The notes: generated by a model from the sequence alone, not told the origin. A stretch of 64,000 bases of DNA from a sulfur-oxidizing endosymbiont of Gigantopelta aegis (GCF_016097415.1 NZ_JAEHGE010000001.1:1642015-1706014), one strand, 5' to 3'. Counted from the first letter of the stretch, positions 47,028-58,441 are shown. Made by a program: numbers and translations.

Positions 47028-47956
47028 ATTCTACCTTTAAAATGGTTATCTTTTCACAGCCAGTTATTTTATTGATTTATATTATAATCTTATTTTCATG
47101 TGTTGCCTTTTGCTGGTATCTCCTGTCGAGTATTACCTCTCGACTCATAAAAAATGAATTAGAACTTGAGCAAAGCTATCTGGATATGATAAGACTGGAT
47201 GAAGAAAAAACACAGGCCACATTACGCAGTACTCATGAGTTGAAAGCACCATTAGCGGCCATAAAAAACTATGTCTATACGATGAATGCGGGTTATGCTG
47301 GTGATATTAACGATAAAGTATTAAAAATCATAAATCGAATTGGCCGACGATGTGATTATTTGTTAAATAATGTGACTGACATTATCAAGCTGGGTAATTT
47401 AAAATCTTATGTTGTTCTTGATGCAAGTAATGACAATGAAAAAAAAGCACAATTTTATTTAATTGATATAGAAAAATATATCGATGATTTTATCGTTAAT
47501 AATCAAAATTTAACGTGTGAAAAAAATATAAAAATAATATTTACTAATCAATTGTCCACTGAAGGCATAAGTGAGGGTAAATGCATTTTAGCCAATGAAG
47601 AAAATTTACAATTGATTTTCACCAACTTATTGAGCAATGCGATAAATTATTCTTATATTAATGGTGAAATTCATATTATTCTGAATGAAAAACAGGAACA
47701 AAATCAAACTACATTTTGTATCACCATTGAAGATAGGGGAATTGGTATTGATGAAAACAAAATCAATAAAATTTTCGATGAGCATTATCGAACCAATAAT
47801 GCTGCTCAATTCTATGAAGGTGGGACAGGCTTAGGTTTATCCATTGTAAAAGTGTGTAGTCAAATTCTAGGGGCAGAATTACAGCTTAAAAGCACTCTTA
47901 ATCAAGGAACGAGTGTTACCATTTGTTTTAAAGAAGGGAAAATTTCTTATGAGTAA
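47028..47956 (+). pseudogene. Sensor histidine kinase, C-terminal part, split by ISB
   Basis: It carries a last membrane helix (VILLIYIIILFSCVAFCWYL), the H box STHELKAPLAAIKNY, the N box IFTNLLSNAINYSY, and the G boxes EDRGIGID and GGTGLGLSIVK. This is a complete kinase core with the phospho-accepting histidine. An ATG at 47042 could still start a truncated kinase with one helix. The 3' end overlaps the response regulator by eight bases. Confidence 0.9.
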
Positions 47957-48338
47957 AATAATGATAATTGATGATGACCGGGATATTATTGATGGCATCA
48001 GTATGATCCTAGAAGCCAATGATTATACGGTTGTGTCAAAAATGGATACGGATAATATCATCGAAGCCATTCAGTCAGAAAATCCAGATGCTATTTTATT
48101 GGATATTGTTTTTCCAGAAGATGCGCAAGCCGGTTTTAAAGTGGCAAGAAAAATGGCTGCTGATGAATCAGTCAATCATATACCCGTACTCATACTCAGT
48201 GCGGTCAATCAATTAAGCAACTTAGGCTTTAGTTTTACGGAAAATGATATTAGTCGTGACTTTATGCCGGTCAATGGATTTATTGAAAAACCTGTGAAAC
48301 CTGATGAATTGTTAGAAAAGATTAAGTCCTTATATTAA
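47949..48338 (+). CDS. Single-domain response regulator, partner of the split kinase
   Basis: A 129-residue receiver domain alone: MIIDDDRDIIDGIS at the start, AILLDIVFPED with the acceptor aspartate, VLILSAVNQ and FIEKPVKP with the conserved lysine. It has no output domain. I choose the ATG at 47949, which has AAGAAGGG upstream and overlaps the kinase end; the earlier in-frame ATG at 47913 would add residues not typical of receivers. It may signal through another protein. Confidence 0.88.
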   Translation: MSKIMIIDDDRDIIDGISMILEANDYTVVSKMDTDNIIEAIQSENPDAILLDIVFPEDAQAGFKVARKMAADESVNHIPVLILSAVNQLSNLGFSFTENDISRDFMPVNGFIEKPVKPDELLEKIKSLY

Positions 48339-48415
48339 TTTAGAGATATTGATAAAAGAAGGCTTATGTTTGATGATTGGGTGATAAATATAATTTCACA
48401 ATAGGAGTTAACCGT

Positions 48416-48604
48416 ATGCAAGTGAATGGTATTCTAGGCCTCATTATTTTAATCGCTGATATTTTTGCTATTTTTAAAATTGTAAAAAGTTCAGAATCAA
48501 CCATTATGAAAGTGTTATGGATTGTTATTGTTCTGGTTTTACCTCTTATCGGTTTAATTGCTTGGTTTTTTGTGGGTCCAGGTGATAAATCTCTCAAGAT
48601 ATAA
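48416..48604 (+). CDS. PLDc_N-domain small membrane protein
   Basis: A 62-residue protein with two hydrophobic helices (ILGLIILIADIFAIFKIV and VLWIVIVLVLPLIGLIAWFF), the pattern of the phospholipase D-nuclease N-terminal (PLDc_N) small proteins. AGGAG precedes the ATG at 48416 at a good distance, which decides the start over 48377. Function unknown; it may be a short membrane regulator. It lies between the two-component genes and hypE. Confidence 0.72.
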   Translation: MQVNGILGLIILIADIFAIFKIVKSSESTIMKVLWIVIVLVLPLIGLIAWFFVGPGDKSLKI

Positions 48605-48730
48605 TCAGCGCATAATGTGTCTTTGAATGTTACAAAGTTCCTTTATAACATTTATTGTCGGCTGGTTTGTTTGGTTTTGAATTGATAAGCCGCGTGTGGG
48701 TCTTGATTTATACTTCTTAGGTTCTATTCA

Positions 48731-49425
48731 TCAGCAAATTCTAGGAAGAGGGTCGTCTTCAAGTTCTTCAAGAAATCGCTCACCACCTAATTCAGTTTCT
48801 AATACAACTTGGGCATTGCCCGCTCTTATTTCACCGATAATATGTGCATCCTGACCGCCATTGTTTGACTGCCATATTTCTAATGCCTGTTGTGAATCCT
48901 TTTCTGAAACGATGGCAACGACTCTGCCTTCACAGGCCAAATAAAGTGGATCATAGCCAAGAATTTCACAGACACTATCCACTTGTTCATGGATAGGGAT
49001 TTCTGCCTGGTATAAATGCACTTCCTTTTGAATGACACGACTGATTTCATGACAGACTGAGGCAAGACCACCACGAGTTGGGTCGCGCATAAAACGTAGG
49101 CCTTTTAATTCGAATAGTGATTGAGTTAAGGGAAATACGGATGCGGCATCAGATTTCAAATCACCTTTAAGACCAAATTGTTCTCTCGCCAACATAACGG
49201 CAGTACCATGATCGCCCACTGTACCACTGACCAAAATTTTATCACCGCTTTTAATGTATTCCATTCCCAACTTTAGGCCGGGTTTTTTTATACCAATGCC
49301 ACTGGTTGCAAAAAATACACCCGCACCTTCTCCTTTGGGTACTACTTTCGTATCCCCTGTGACAATGAATACTCCGGCTTCTTTGGCGGCTTCAGCCATA
49401 CTTTTAACAATGCGTTCTAATTGTT
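48731..49425 (-). pseudogene. hypE: Hydrogenase maturation protein HypE, 3' fragment truncated by ISA copy 3
   Basis: The frame from the IS junction (QLERIVKSMAEAAKEAGVF) to the stop at 48731 is the C-terminal ~231 residues of HypE: GDTKVVPKGEGAGVFF, GTVGDHGTAVMLAREQFG, MRDPTRGGLASVCHEISR and the terminal PRIC, whose last cysteine carries the thiocarboxamide used to make cyanide ligands. About 100-120 N-terminal residues with part of the ATP site are missing, replaced by ISA. A protein from the internal ATG at 49399 would not be functional. It lies head-to-tail with the hydrogenase cluster it would serve. Confidence 0.9.
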
Positions 49426-50288
<863 letters not shown>

Positions 50289-50474
50289 GGTATCTCTGCA
50301 AAGTTGCCCATCCTTTGAGCGTGTACTACCACTAATTTTACGCTTAATAACATATTCTCGAATATCATTTTCACTCAAATTATTATGAAGAGGAATATCA
50401 GGCCGTTCCAATACCAGCAGTAATTCTGTTTTATTTCTTGCCAATCGTTTCAGTGCCTGATTCAACGTTTCAAA
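50289..50474 (-). pseudogene. C-terminal fragment of a DDE transposase (element ISE)
   Basis: The reverse strand reads ETLNQALKRLARNKTELLLV and then LERPDIPLHNNLSENDIREY, the end region of an IS66-like or unclassified DDE transposase. It continues in frame with the N-terminal part at 52867-54185 when the IS66 element is removed. Its own 3' end is cut by ISA copy 3. Confidence 0.82.
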
Positions 50475-50557
50475 GTAAACGTCAATTAAAACCCACGTTC
50501 ACAATAAGCTTCAGTTAGCTCAAACTATGATCTTCAATTCGTAATTTGGAGATACAA

Positions 50558-50881
50558 ATGAGCAACCATTCAAAAGATGCTTCGATGAAGCAACACATAG
50601 AGGCCTGCCAAGCCAGTAACTTAAGCCAGGCAGTTTATTGTCAACAACATAAGATACCCTCTCATATTTTTAGCTATTATCGAAAGAAGTTGGGTTATGT
50701 TAGCTCATCAAAACAGGTCAACACCAACAATCAACTCATTCCCATTAATTTACTGGCCAATTCCCCCACAAGCAATGCAATTAAAGTAAGCCATACCAAT
50801 GGTTTCAGTTTGGAAATCAATTCTGATACGAACCTGAATCAGCTCAAGTCCATTCTGGATTTGCTCAGGACTGTTTCATGA
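50558..50881 (+). CDS. tnpA: IS66 TnpA-like accessory protein
   Basis: A 107-residue protein starting at the ATG 50558 (TTGGAGA upstream). It has a small HTH-like N-terminus (HIEACQASNLSQAVYCQQHK, HIFSYYRKKL), typical of IS66 OrfA. The end overlaps tnpB by four bases. It appears intact. Confidence 0.78.
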   Translation: MSNHSKDASMKQHIEACQASNLSQAVYCQQHKIPSHIFSYYRKKLGYVSSSKQVNTNNQLIPINLLANSPTSNAIKVSHTNGFSLEINSDTNLNQLKSILDLLRTVS

Positions 50882-51231
50882 TAACGGGCATCACAGTCAA
50901 TCAGGTTTATCTGGTTTCTGGTGTTACCGATATGAGAAAAGCAACCAATGGGCTATCACTGATTGTCTCAGAGCAATTGGAACACAATCCCTTTGATGGC
51001 AGTGTCTTTGTTTTTGTAATCGTCAGCGAGATAAACTTAAAATACTGTACTGGGAGCGTAATGGTTTCTGGCTTTACTATCGTACACTTGAAAAAGGGAA
51101 ATTCCAGTGGCCTGGAAAAAGAACAACCCACTCTTTCGTTAACACTGAGAGAATTACAGTGGTTACTGGATGGTTTATCTTGCACACAACACCATGCTCA
51201 CCCTGAAATTCATGGTCTGGAAAACAACTAA
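50878..51231 (+). pseudogene. tnpB: IS66 TnpB (Orf2), central region out of frame
   Basis: The start MITGITVNQVYLVSGVTDMR and the end EQPTLSLTLRELQWLLDGLS are normal IS66 TnpB, but residues about 47-80 read in a wrong register. Shifting by one at the T run near 51017 gives FCNRQRDKLKILYWERNGFW and LYYRTLEKGKFQWPG, and a second shift near 51117 returns to frame. So two compensating single-base changes probably destroy the middle third. Confidence 0.78.
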
Positions 51232-51305
51232 AAAAGTCCCTTTAGATGCGCATTAAACAGAATAAATACAAGCATTTAACGCTCATTTTTAGTATAATAT
51301 AACGC

Positions 51306-52836
51306 ATGAGTTCAACAGGCAAAATACTACCAGAAGACATACCAACGCTCAAAAACAGGGTGCTTGAACTCCAGTCAAAAGTGGACTGGTATGAGGAACA
51401 ATTTCGTCTGTTGCAACATAAACGGTTTGGTACTTCCAGTGAAAAAGAAGCCCACCCCGACTTCTTTAATGAGGCAGAAACGTTCGCCGAAGAAGCACCG
51501 GAAGTCCGTGAAACCATTACTTATGAGCGTAAAAAGCCCGGTCGTAAGCCTTTACCTAAAGACCTACCTCGTAAAGTTGTTCGTCATGAGTTATCTGAAG
51601 CAGAACAAGTCTGTGACTGCGGTCATCACTTGCATGAAATTGGTGAAGAGACCTCAGAGCAACTGGAAATTGTTCCTGCTCAGGTATATGTTGTAGAACA
51701 TGTTCAGGTTAAATATGCCTGTCGTGCTTGTGAGGAAGGCGTTAAAACTGCTCCTAAGCCTGCACAGCCCATTCCTAGAGGTTTTGCATCACCCAGCCTG
51801 CTGGCCTATATCATTGTTTCTAAATTCCTAGACAGCTTGCCTCTCTATCGACAGGAAGCGATATTTAAACGCTATAAGATAACACTTTCCAGAGCCAGTA
51901 TGTCCAACTGGGTGCTTAAATCAGCTGAATTACTCAAACCCTTTTATAATCGGTTGTTGTATTATCTCATTAGGCAGAAAATCATCCAGGCCGATGAAAC
52001 AACGATGCGAGTGATCCATGATGGACGTGAGAATTGCCCTAAATCTTATATGTGGCTCTATCAAAGTGGCGGCTATCATTCCAAGTGTCCCATTGTTTTG
52101 TATGAGTATCAGCCCTACTCGTGCAGGCCAACATGCCAAAACCTTTTTAACGGGGTTTTCAGGTTACCTGCAAACGGATGGCTTTCCCGGTTATCATATA
52201 TTCGAAAATGAGAACAGTGAAGTCACTTTATTAGGCTGCATGGCACATGCTCGTCGCAAGTTCCATGATGCCTTAAAAGCATTACCCAAGAACAGTCAGA
52301 AAAAGCCTGGCATGGTACAAATGGCGATCAGTAAAATTGCTAAATTGTATGCGATTGAAAAACAAATCAAACCGCTCAATGCTGAACAACGTTACCTGAT
52401 CCGTCAGGAAAAAAGCAAACCACTACTGGATGACTTTAAAAAGTGGTGTGATGATAAAGTGACTAAAACAACAAAAGACAGTAAGTTGGGTGTCGCTATT
52501 CGTTATGTGATCAATCAATGGAAGTATCTGACTGTCTATCTTGAAGAGGGCAACCTCCAGATTGATAATAATATGGCAGAGCGGCGGATCAAACCCTTTG
52601 TGATTGGGCGCAAAAACTGGGTCATGAACCAAAATCCTCGTGGTGCTGAGGCCAGTGCTATTTTATATTCAATCGTGCAAACAGCGAAAGCAAACAACCT
52701 AGAGCCCTTTGCCTTTTTAACACACATTCTGACTGAGTTACCTAAGCTGGGCAGGCATTATGATGATGAGGCTTTAGAGCAATTGTTGCCATGGAATTTG
52801 ACTGAAAAAATTCAGCCTTTAAATAAAGTGGAATGA
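51306..52836 (+). pseudogene. tnpC: IS66 transposase TnpC, one frameshift
   Basis: The first frame (51306-52113) has the N-terminal coiled coil (LKNRVLELQSKVDWYEEQFR), the zinc-finger-like CDCGHHLHEIGEE and CRAC, and IIQADETTMRVIHDG. At about 52113 (CAGCCCTACTCG) one extra base breaks the frame; the second frame to 52836 continues PTRAGQHAKTFLTGFSGYLQ, TDGFPGYHIF, CMAHARRKF and NNMAERRIKPFVIGRKNW. All catalytic residues exist but in two frames. Confidence 0.85.
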
Positions 52837-52866
52837 TACGTCAACGTGGGAAGTTTTGACGTATAC

Positions 52867-54185
52867 GTTTCAAAGCTTGTTTTAGTCCGGCACAATTCAT
52901 CAAAATGTTCAGCAATCGCTGACTTCAACGGATCATCTGGCTCAAGTTTATATTGTTTGAGATCATAAAATAGTTCCCAAATCTGAGTATGTACCCAGTT
53001 CAGTTCTTTATCATGTCGCTCATTGAGTGGTAGTATCCGCTGAAACACTCTGTCTGCATGTATCCAACATAATGCGTGCAACAAAATATCAAATTGTCCT
53101 GCATCATCACTCACAATCACCAAATCACTTGGAAAGCCACTGTTAATTAATGCCCCCAGTAAAGCGCCTTCTGTGGCAATGCGAACATGCCGTTGTGTTA
53201 TGATACTATTGTTCTGCAGATAGTATTTCCAGGCTTCTTCATTATCAAAGCAAGTCTGATGACTTTGTTCAATAACGCTCAATGGCTTGTGAGGTAATTT
53301 TTCTGCTCTCATATAATCAAGTGCTGCATCGTTGAGCGTATAATCAACAGCAGCACCTCGTAACAATTGTAGAAAATTAATCCGGCTCTTATATCGAGTA
53401 CTTGAAAACCAGGCAAAGGTTTCATTGCCAACGTGAGTACAATAACCATTCTTTCCATCATGACGACTACCCGTATCATCAACATGGATATAAGTACTAT
53501 TGTTGATACCGGCAGTTAGCAATGTATTTTTTTCAGTATGAAAATGGTCTTTGTCATGGATTAAAATCTCATTGATCTGACCCGTTGAAATATCAAAACC
53601 TAATTCTGTTAATTGTTGTATTATCAATGGCTGAGTCACTCTCTGGTGATAATATTGATAAACGATATAACTCTGTAATGTATGGCCAAAATGTCCTATA
53701 TGTGTATCAAAGCTCAATTTTCCTATACAGGTATCACCATCGGGTGTTTTATAGCGAGCCAATCGATAACGAGTATTGAAAGGCTTAATCAGCAGCTCCT
53801 GAACAAAATAATCCTGACACCCTAAAAAACGTGAATGTTCTGGCAGGTTATCTGGTTTGATAACGGTGGTTTTATGAATAGCCAATTTCTTCTTTCGTTT
53901 ACGACTTTTACTAGTCCCATTTCCTGAGTTGTTTTTCTTGCTTCCTGAATGACCTGTCGGATTATCATTGTCATCATCCTTTGGCAATTTACTGGCTCTT
54001 ATTTTAGGCTTTGGAGGTAGCTTTTTAAGCTTAGCAACTTCTGTTTTAAGGGCATCGATTTCAACCTGTTGGTTTTGAATGATTTCCTGTTGTTGCTCCA
54101 TGAAAGCAAGGAGTAATCGGACTACCGGTGTCTTTTCTTCTTCAGGTATCTCTGGAATTGGAGGTAATTTTTTCACTATAATCAA
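52867..54185 (-). pseudogene. N-terminal part of ISE transposase, interrupted by IS66
   Basis: A 440-residue frame from the ATG at 54185: proline/glutamate-rich start, coiled coil (EQQQEIIQNQQVEIDALKTE), lysine/asparagine-rich linker, then an IS66-like DDE core (TYIHVDDTGSRHDGKNGYC, VIVSDDAGQFDILLHALCWI, HADRVFQRI). At 52875 it meets the IS66 target duplication, and the C-terminal part is at 50289-50474. The family is a DDE transposase related to but distinct from the IS66 here; its element ends were not found. The 220 bases beyond 54185 hold no other gene. Confidence 0.82.
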
Positions 54186-54406
54186 TACAGGTTGTTTTCA
54201 ATAAAACAATTGTATCATGGCTTTTTAAGGCTCTTTAGTTTGCCCTGTGTTGATCAAACTCCCTCTCAGTTAAGATAATATTCAAAAATATTCTATTTCG
54301 ATCTGAGACAGATCGACAGGATCATTTATAGGGATAAATTACATGGGGCAGTGAAAATGCAATTTTTGTCCTCTAAAATGCTGTCAAGACTTTTTTTGTT
54401 TTTATT

Positions 54407-54682
54407 TCAAGTTTTGCACAGACTTATTGAGAAGTTACATTCCGTTTCCCTAATATACCTAATAGAACATGCAGTATTTTTATAATCATTGTTTGATAGG
54501 AAAACTGCATAAGCAGTTTTCCCTGTTCCTTTATCGCCAACTAGAAATGTAGTTGAAGGATCAATTATATTTTCAAGATATGAATTCCGTAAAAATACTT
54601 GATTAAAGAGGTTTTTATTTTCTCTTCGTTTGTAATTCTCAGCATCACTAAACCCGAATACTAATTCATTAATTTTTTTCAT
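54407..54682 (-). pseudogene. Truncated P-loop ATPase, possibly Sll1717 family
   Basis: A 91-residue frame with a good start (MKKINELVFGFSDAENYKRR) and a Walker A motif GDKGTGKTA at residues 49-57. It stops soon after SIRYIRETE, where the downstream sequence no longer looks coding; no Walker B is present. The N-terminal pattern resembles the large Sll1717-type ATPases (several hundred residues) found in accessory regions, sometimes linked to phage defence. It lies divergently from the integrase, the position of a first integron cassette. Confidence 0.55.
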
Positions 54683-54718
54683 TGTAATTTCTCATTATAA
54701 ATTAAATTCTTGATGCAT

Positions 54719-54745
54719 AAGTTAAACTCACTTTTTAGCCTAACA
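54719..54745 (-). other. Candidate attI-like recombination core
   Basis: On the reverse strand CTTGTTAGGC (core GTTAGGC, 54738-54744) fits the integron core GTTRRRY and lies between the divergent integrase and the ATPase fragment, whose ATG comes about 55 bases further on. A second element, GTTTAAC (complement of GTTAAAC at 54721-54727), is close by. No full attC hairpin was found, so this is suggestive only. Confidence 0.35.
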
Positions 54746-54862
54746 AGTAATTGACTAGTTTTCGTTTAATCATCGCACACTTTTGTTTTTCGCTCAACAA
54801 CCCTCTTTAATTGCTTGCAATTCCTTTCTGGATAACACACAATAATACGTATTAAAAAGCTT

Positions 54863-56321
54863 ATGGATGAGCTCATGCAAAAATTACCTGATGAATTAAA
54901 TCAAAAATTTACTCAAATACTCCTGGATAGGAAACTACCAAAACCAGAACAATATTTTTGCACAAAGTGGCTTCGCTATTATTGGGATTTTTGCCTCAAA
55001 TATCATCACAATCCATTTGTATCGTCCAGCTTGCCCTTGTTTTTAGGTAAATTGCAGGAAAAAAAGCAATCGGTTCAACAACAAAATCAGGCCAAATTTG
55101 CCATAGTCTTGTTTTATGACATAAGTATATCTACTCACAGTCAACAAAATATCGCTCCAATTAAAAATTATTCTTATCAAAACACATCATACTAAAAGAG
55201 ACTATAATGACTCAGTCATTGAGGCCAATATTAAAGTAGCTCAAAAAACTGCTACTCATATTTCAACACAGTATTCCGATGCACCACAATCGAAGCCAGT
55301 ACCTGTACAACATAGTTCTCCCGAAACCCCAGGACAAAGTTGGGTGTCTGTTTATAAACAGTTAGAAAATGAGATTAAACTACGCCATTATTCACCAAAA
55401 ACACTGAAAGCTTACCGAACCTGGACTCGTCAGTTGCAGGGCTATACTAAAAGTAAAGATTATCAGAATTTATGTCAGCAGGATGTGATTGATTTTTTGA
55501 CCTGGTTAGCGGTTGAAAGAAAGGTGTCTGCTTCCAGCCAAAATCAGGCATTTAATGCCTTGCTCTTTTTATTTAAGCAGGTGCTGAAAAAAGAGTTTGG
55601 TGAAATCAAAGGGGTCACAAGAGCAAAACGAAAGCCTTACATACCGGTCGTATTATCTCGGGATGAAATTGATCTGATCCTTGACCATTTAGAGCTGCCA
55701 GTTAATCTGATTGTCAAGCTGCTATATGGCTGCGGTTTAAGGATCTCTGAGGGGGTGAATCTTCGTATACACAATTTTAATTTTGATACGGGAATTCTGA
55801 CCATACATGATGGAAAGGGTAAGAAAGACCGAACGGTTCCGATCCCACAAAGTATAGTTTCAGAGCTGCAAGATCAATTACGAAAAACAACATCTCTTTA
55901 TGAAGCGGACTTACAAGATAATTTTGCAGGTGTATTTTTACCTGATCAATTAGAAAAAAAATATAAGAATGCACCAAAGGAGTATATCTGGCAGTGGTTT
56001 TTTCCTGCTCCAACACTGACCCTAATCAAGGATAAAAAGGAATACCGACGCTATCATCTTCATGATACGGTAGTGCAAAAAGCCATTAAAAAAGCTGTAA
56101 ATTCAGCTCATATTATGAAAAGAGCCTCAGCTCATACTTTTAGGCATTCATTTGCGAGTCATCTACTACAAGAAAATTATGATATACGTACCATTCAAGA
56201 ATTGTTGGGGCATAGTGATATCAGGACAACGATGAAATATACTCATACATTGCAGAGCAGAACGATTAAACAAGCAAAAAGCCCATTGGATTTTATATCT
56301 GAAGGTGAACGGTGCGAATGA
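54863..56321 (+). pseudogene. Integron-type tyrosine recombinase (IntI-like), frameshifted
   Basis: The first frame (54863-55195) encodes the N-terminal part (LPKPEQYFCTKWLRYYWDFC, FLGKLQEKKQSVQQQNQAKF). The second, from about 55150 in another register (ORF 55344-56321), has a SAM-like core-binding domain (HYSPKTLKAYRTWTRQLQGY), the catalytic GCGLRISEG, HTFRHSFASHLLQ, LGHSDIRTTMKYTH, and between boxes the IntI-specific patch KKYKNAPKEYIWQWFFPA. That patch separates integron integrases from XerC/D. A single-base shift lies between about 55120 and 55195. The catalytic half is intact and could be made from 55344. Confidence 0.82.
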
Positions 56322-56459
56322 ATAGCTAAACTAAATACTCTATTGTTATCACCAACCCATCCCCAATCCACTCCCTCAAAATCCCCACCAATACATATAT
56401 ACCTCATTCTTAATTATGCTATATTGTATATTATTAATTTCACCTATTTAGGATAGTAA

Positions 56460-56627
56460 ATGAAAACGTATATTTGTGTTGTTTGTGGCTTTATGTATAG
56501 TGAAGAACTCGGTCGTCCTGATGAAGGTATTCCCGCAGGTACTTGTTGGGATGATGTGCCAGATACTTGGAGGTGTCCGGATTGTGGGACAACTAAGTCT
56601 GATTTTGATATGGTGGAAGTGAATTAA
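56460..56627 (+). CDS. Rubredoxin
   Basis: A 55-residue protein [20 protein letters not shown] ... [19 protein letters not shown] with the two CxxC pairs (CVVCG, CPDCG) that bind the single iron of rubredoxin, and the expected aromatic residues. It is a cytosolic one-electron carrier. AGGAT lies six bases before the ATG. The nearest possible partner is the hydrogenase, about 12 kb away. Confidence 0.93.
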   Translation: MKTYICVVCGFMYSEELGRPDEGIPAGTCWDDVPDTWRCPDCGTTKSDFDMVEVN

Positions 56628-56653
56628 TCATTTTAATTAGGCGGAGTTTGCTT

Positions 56654-56995
56654 TTGTATCGAATTGTTAAAACACTTCAATTAGTCAGTATTTTGCTGGC
56701 TATCTTATTGCTTCAGGCCTGTAGCACTTCGCCGCCTGCTAATCCCAATAATCTTTGTGAAATCTTTAAAGAAAAAGATGATTGGTATGAGGCTGCTTTG
56801 GCAACTCGTGAAAAGTGGGGCGTGCCGGTGCAACTGCCGATGGCCATGATGTACCAGGAAAGTTCGTTTAAAGCGGATGCTCAGCCACCTATGGAATATT
56901 TTTTTGGCATTATCCCCACTGGTAGAGCCAGTTCCGCCTATGGCTATTCTCAGGCCAAAACCATGACCTGGGCTGATTATGTACGTGACTGGGTC
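56654..56995 (+). pseudogene. Lytic transglycosylase-like lipoprotein, 3' truncated
   Basis: The start is probably TTG 56654, seven bases after GGAG. The lipobox LLLQAC follows a hydrophobic signal, and the domain begins CEIFKEKDDWYEAALATREK, GVPVQLPMAMMYQESSFKAD and SSAYGYSQAKTMTWADYV, resembling SLT-type lipoproteins with the catalytic-type glutamate in QESSF. At about 56990 the homology stops, and the frame continues only through the reverse complement of the next gene. The end of the domain is lost. Confidence 0.72.
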
Positions 56996-56999
56996 AAGA

Positions 57000-58171
57000 T
57001 TATTGGCTTTAATAATAGCCTTAATCCCTTTAGTATCAGTCACATCTGTAGGACTGACTTTAAGATCAGGTTTAAGGCGCATCAGACCATTAATGATCAC
57101 TTTATCCCCTTTTTTAAGCGTATCCAGCTTCATCAAAACAAAAAAACGGGTTTCATAGACAGGTTTAATATAAACCCGCTGTGCCGTATTTTTATTACCA
57201 ACAATATACACAAATCTACCTTGCTGATCTTCAAAAATAACCTGTGGTGGCACGCCGACAAAAGGAATTTTATCGGTAATAAAGACATTCACATAAACAA
57301 AAGTCCCGGGGAAAATCGCTTCATCTTTATTAGGTACTTCCACTCGCATACTAATCGTTGATGTACCTGGATCTACGGTATTATCAGAAAAAGTAACAGT
57401 ACCAAAAATACGCCGTGTTTTCAGAGTGTTGCTTTGATAGTTTAAATCAATGTAAGCATCCATCACTTCAGATGAGCGAAATTGTGCAATGCGTTGAAAG
57501 TCTTCTTCACTAGGGGCAAAATAAGCATAAAGCGGATCAATTTTATTAATGGTGGTGAGTAATGTGGATTCATTCTTGCCCACCAGATTACCAATATCCA
57601 CCAGTCGGCGACTGGCCTGGCCATCAATGGGTGCTCTGACAATGGTATAACTGAGCATCAGCTCTGCCTGCTGAATTTTAGCATCATCATACTTAATATC
57701 TGCGGCATAAGCCTCAGCCTGGGCCTGATAAGACTCCAAAGTAGCCTGAGGGGCAAGACCTTCTTTGGCCAATATTTTATAGCGTTTAACATCAGCCAAG
57801 GCCAGTTTTAAAGCCGCCAAATCACGCTTCTTTTTTGCTTTTTGCAATTCAAGTTCAGCAATATAATCAGTCTGTTCGATCTTAAACAGTTTCTGGCCTT
57901 TAATGATGGTATCACCATCTTTATAATAAATTTTTTCTAAAATACCACTCACACGAGCACGTACCTGCTGTGAAGAACTCGCCTTTGTTTTTCCAGTATA
58001 GGGCATCCAGATAGGTACATTTTTATTTTCAATAGTCACCACTTCAACCGGAAGAGGTGGTGCTTCTTTAGCTGCAGGTGCTTTTTTTTGTTCACCACAT
58101 CCGGAAAGAGCCAGCAATATCACAAGAAAAGCGGGTAAAACAAAAAAAGAAGGGGGGGAAATCTTTGACAT
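57000..58171 (-). pseudogene. RND efflux membrane fusion protein, C-terminus lost
   Basis: From the ATG at 58171: lipoprotein signal with LALSGC, then GILEKIYYKDGDTIIKGQKL (lipoyl half), a coiled-coil hairpin (KKKRDLAALKLALADVKRYK), APIDGQASRRLVDIGNLVG and the beta-barrel (GTFVYVNVFITDKIPFVG). The homology ends near IKAIIKANNLDP, probably within a few to a few tens of residues of the normal end, and the frame then runs antisense into the truncated transglycosylase. The RND partner gene is absent, so a deletion probably removed it together with the transglycosylase end. Confidence 0.78.
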
Positions 58172-58441
58172 AATAAATCCTGATTTTTGCGTATTGGCAC
58201 ATGATCGAAACCGTTCAGCTTTGTTATATAAAAAAGCTTATAACTGTACATTCTACACGATTAATGACATATATAAAATCATAGATAAAACTTGTAATTA
58301 GCCTTGCACAAACGCAGCAAATACATAACAATAAAATATTATGGAGTAATTTTCACTTCGCTCTTTAATGACTTGAATTCAGGTCTTATTAATAATTGAT
58401 GTTTATTATTTAAAAACACCAGCCACCCTTATGGAATCACT

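Larger units (their letters stand above)
50475..52866 (+). mobile_element. IS66-family insertion sequence inside another transposase gene
   Basis: A 2392-bp element with ends GTAAACGTCAA...CCCACGTT and, complemented, GTATACGTCAA...CCCACGTT. The 8-bp GTTTCAAA flanks both sides exactly (50467-50474 and 52867-52874), the classic IS66 target duplication. It carries tnpA, tnpB and tnpC in order. Removing it and one duplicate restores the host transposase frame (TSFETLNQALKRL). Confidence 0.95.

Noticed and set aside
54186-54406. attC site at the end of the ATPase fragment
   Set aside because: No RYYYAAC...GTTRRRY pair with a folding centre could be found; the cassette end seems deleted.
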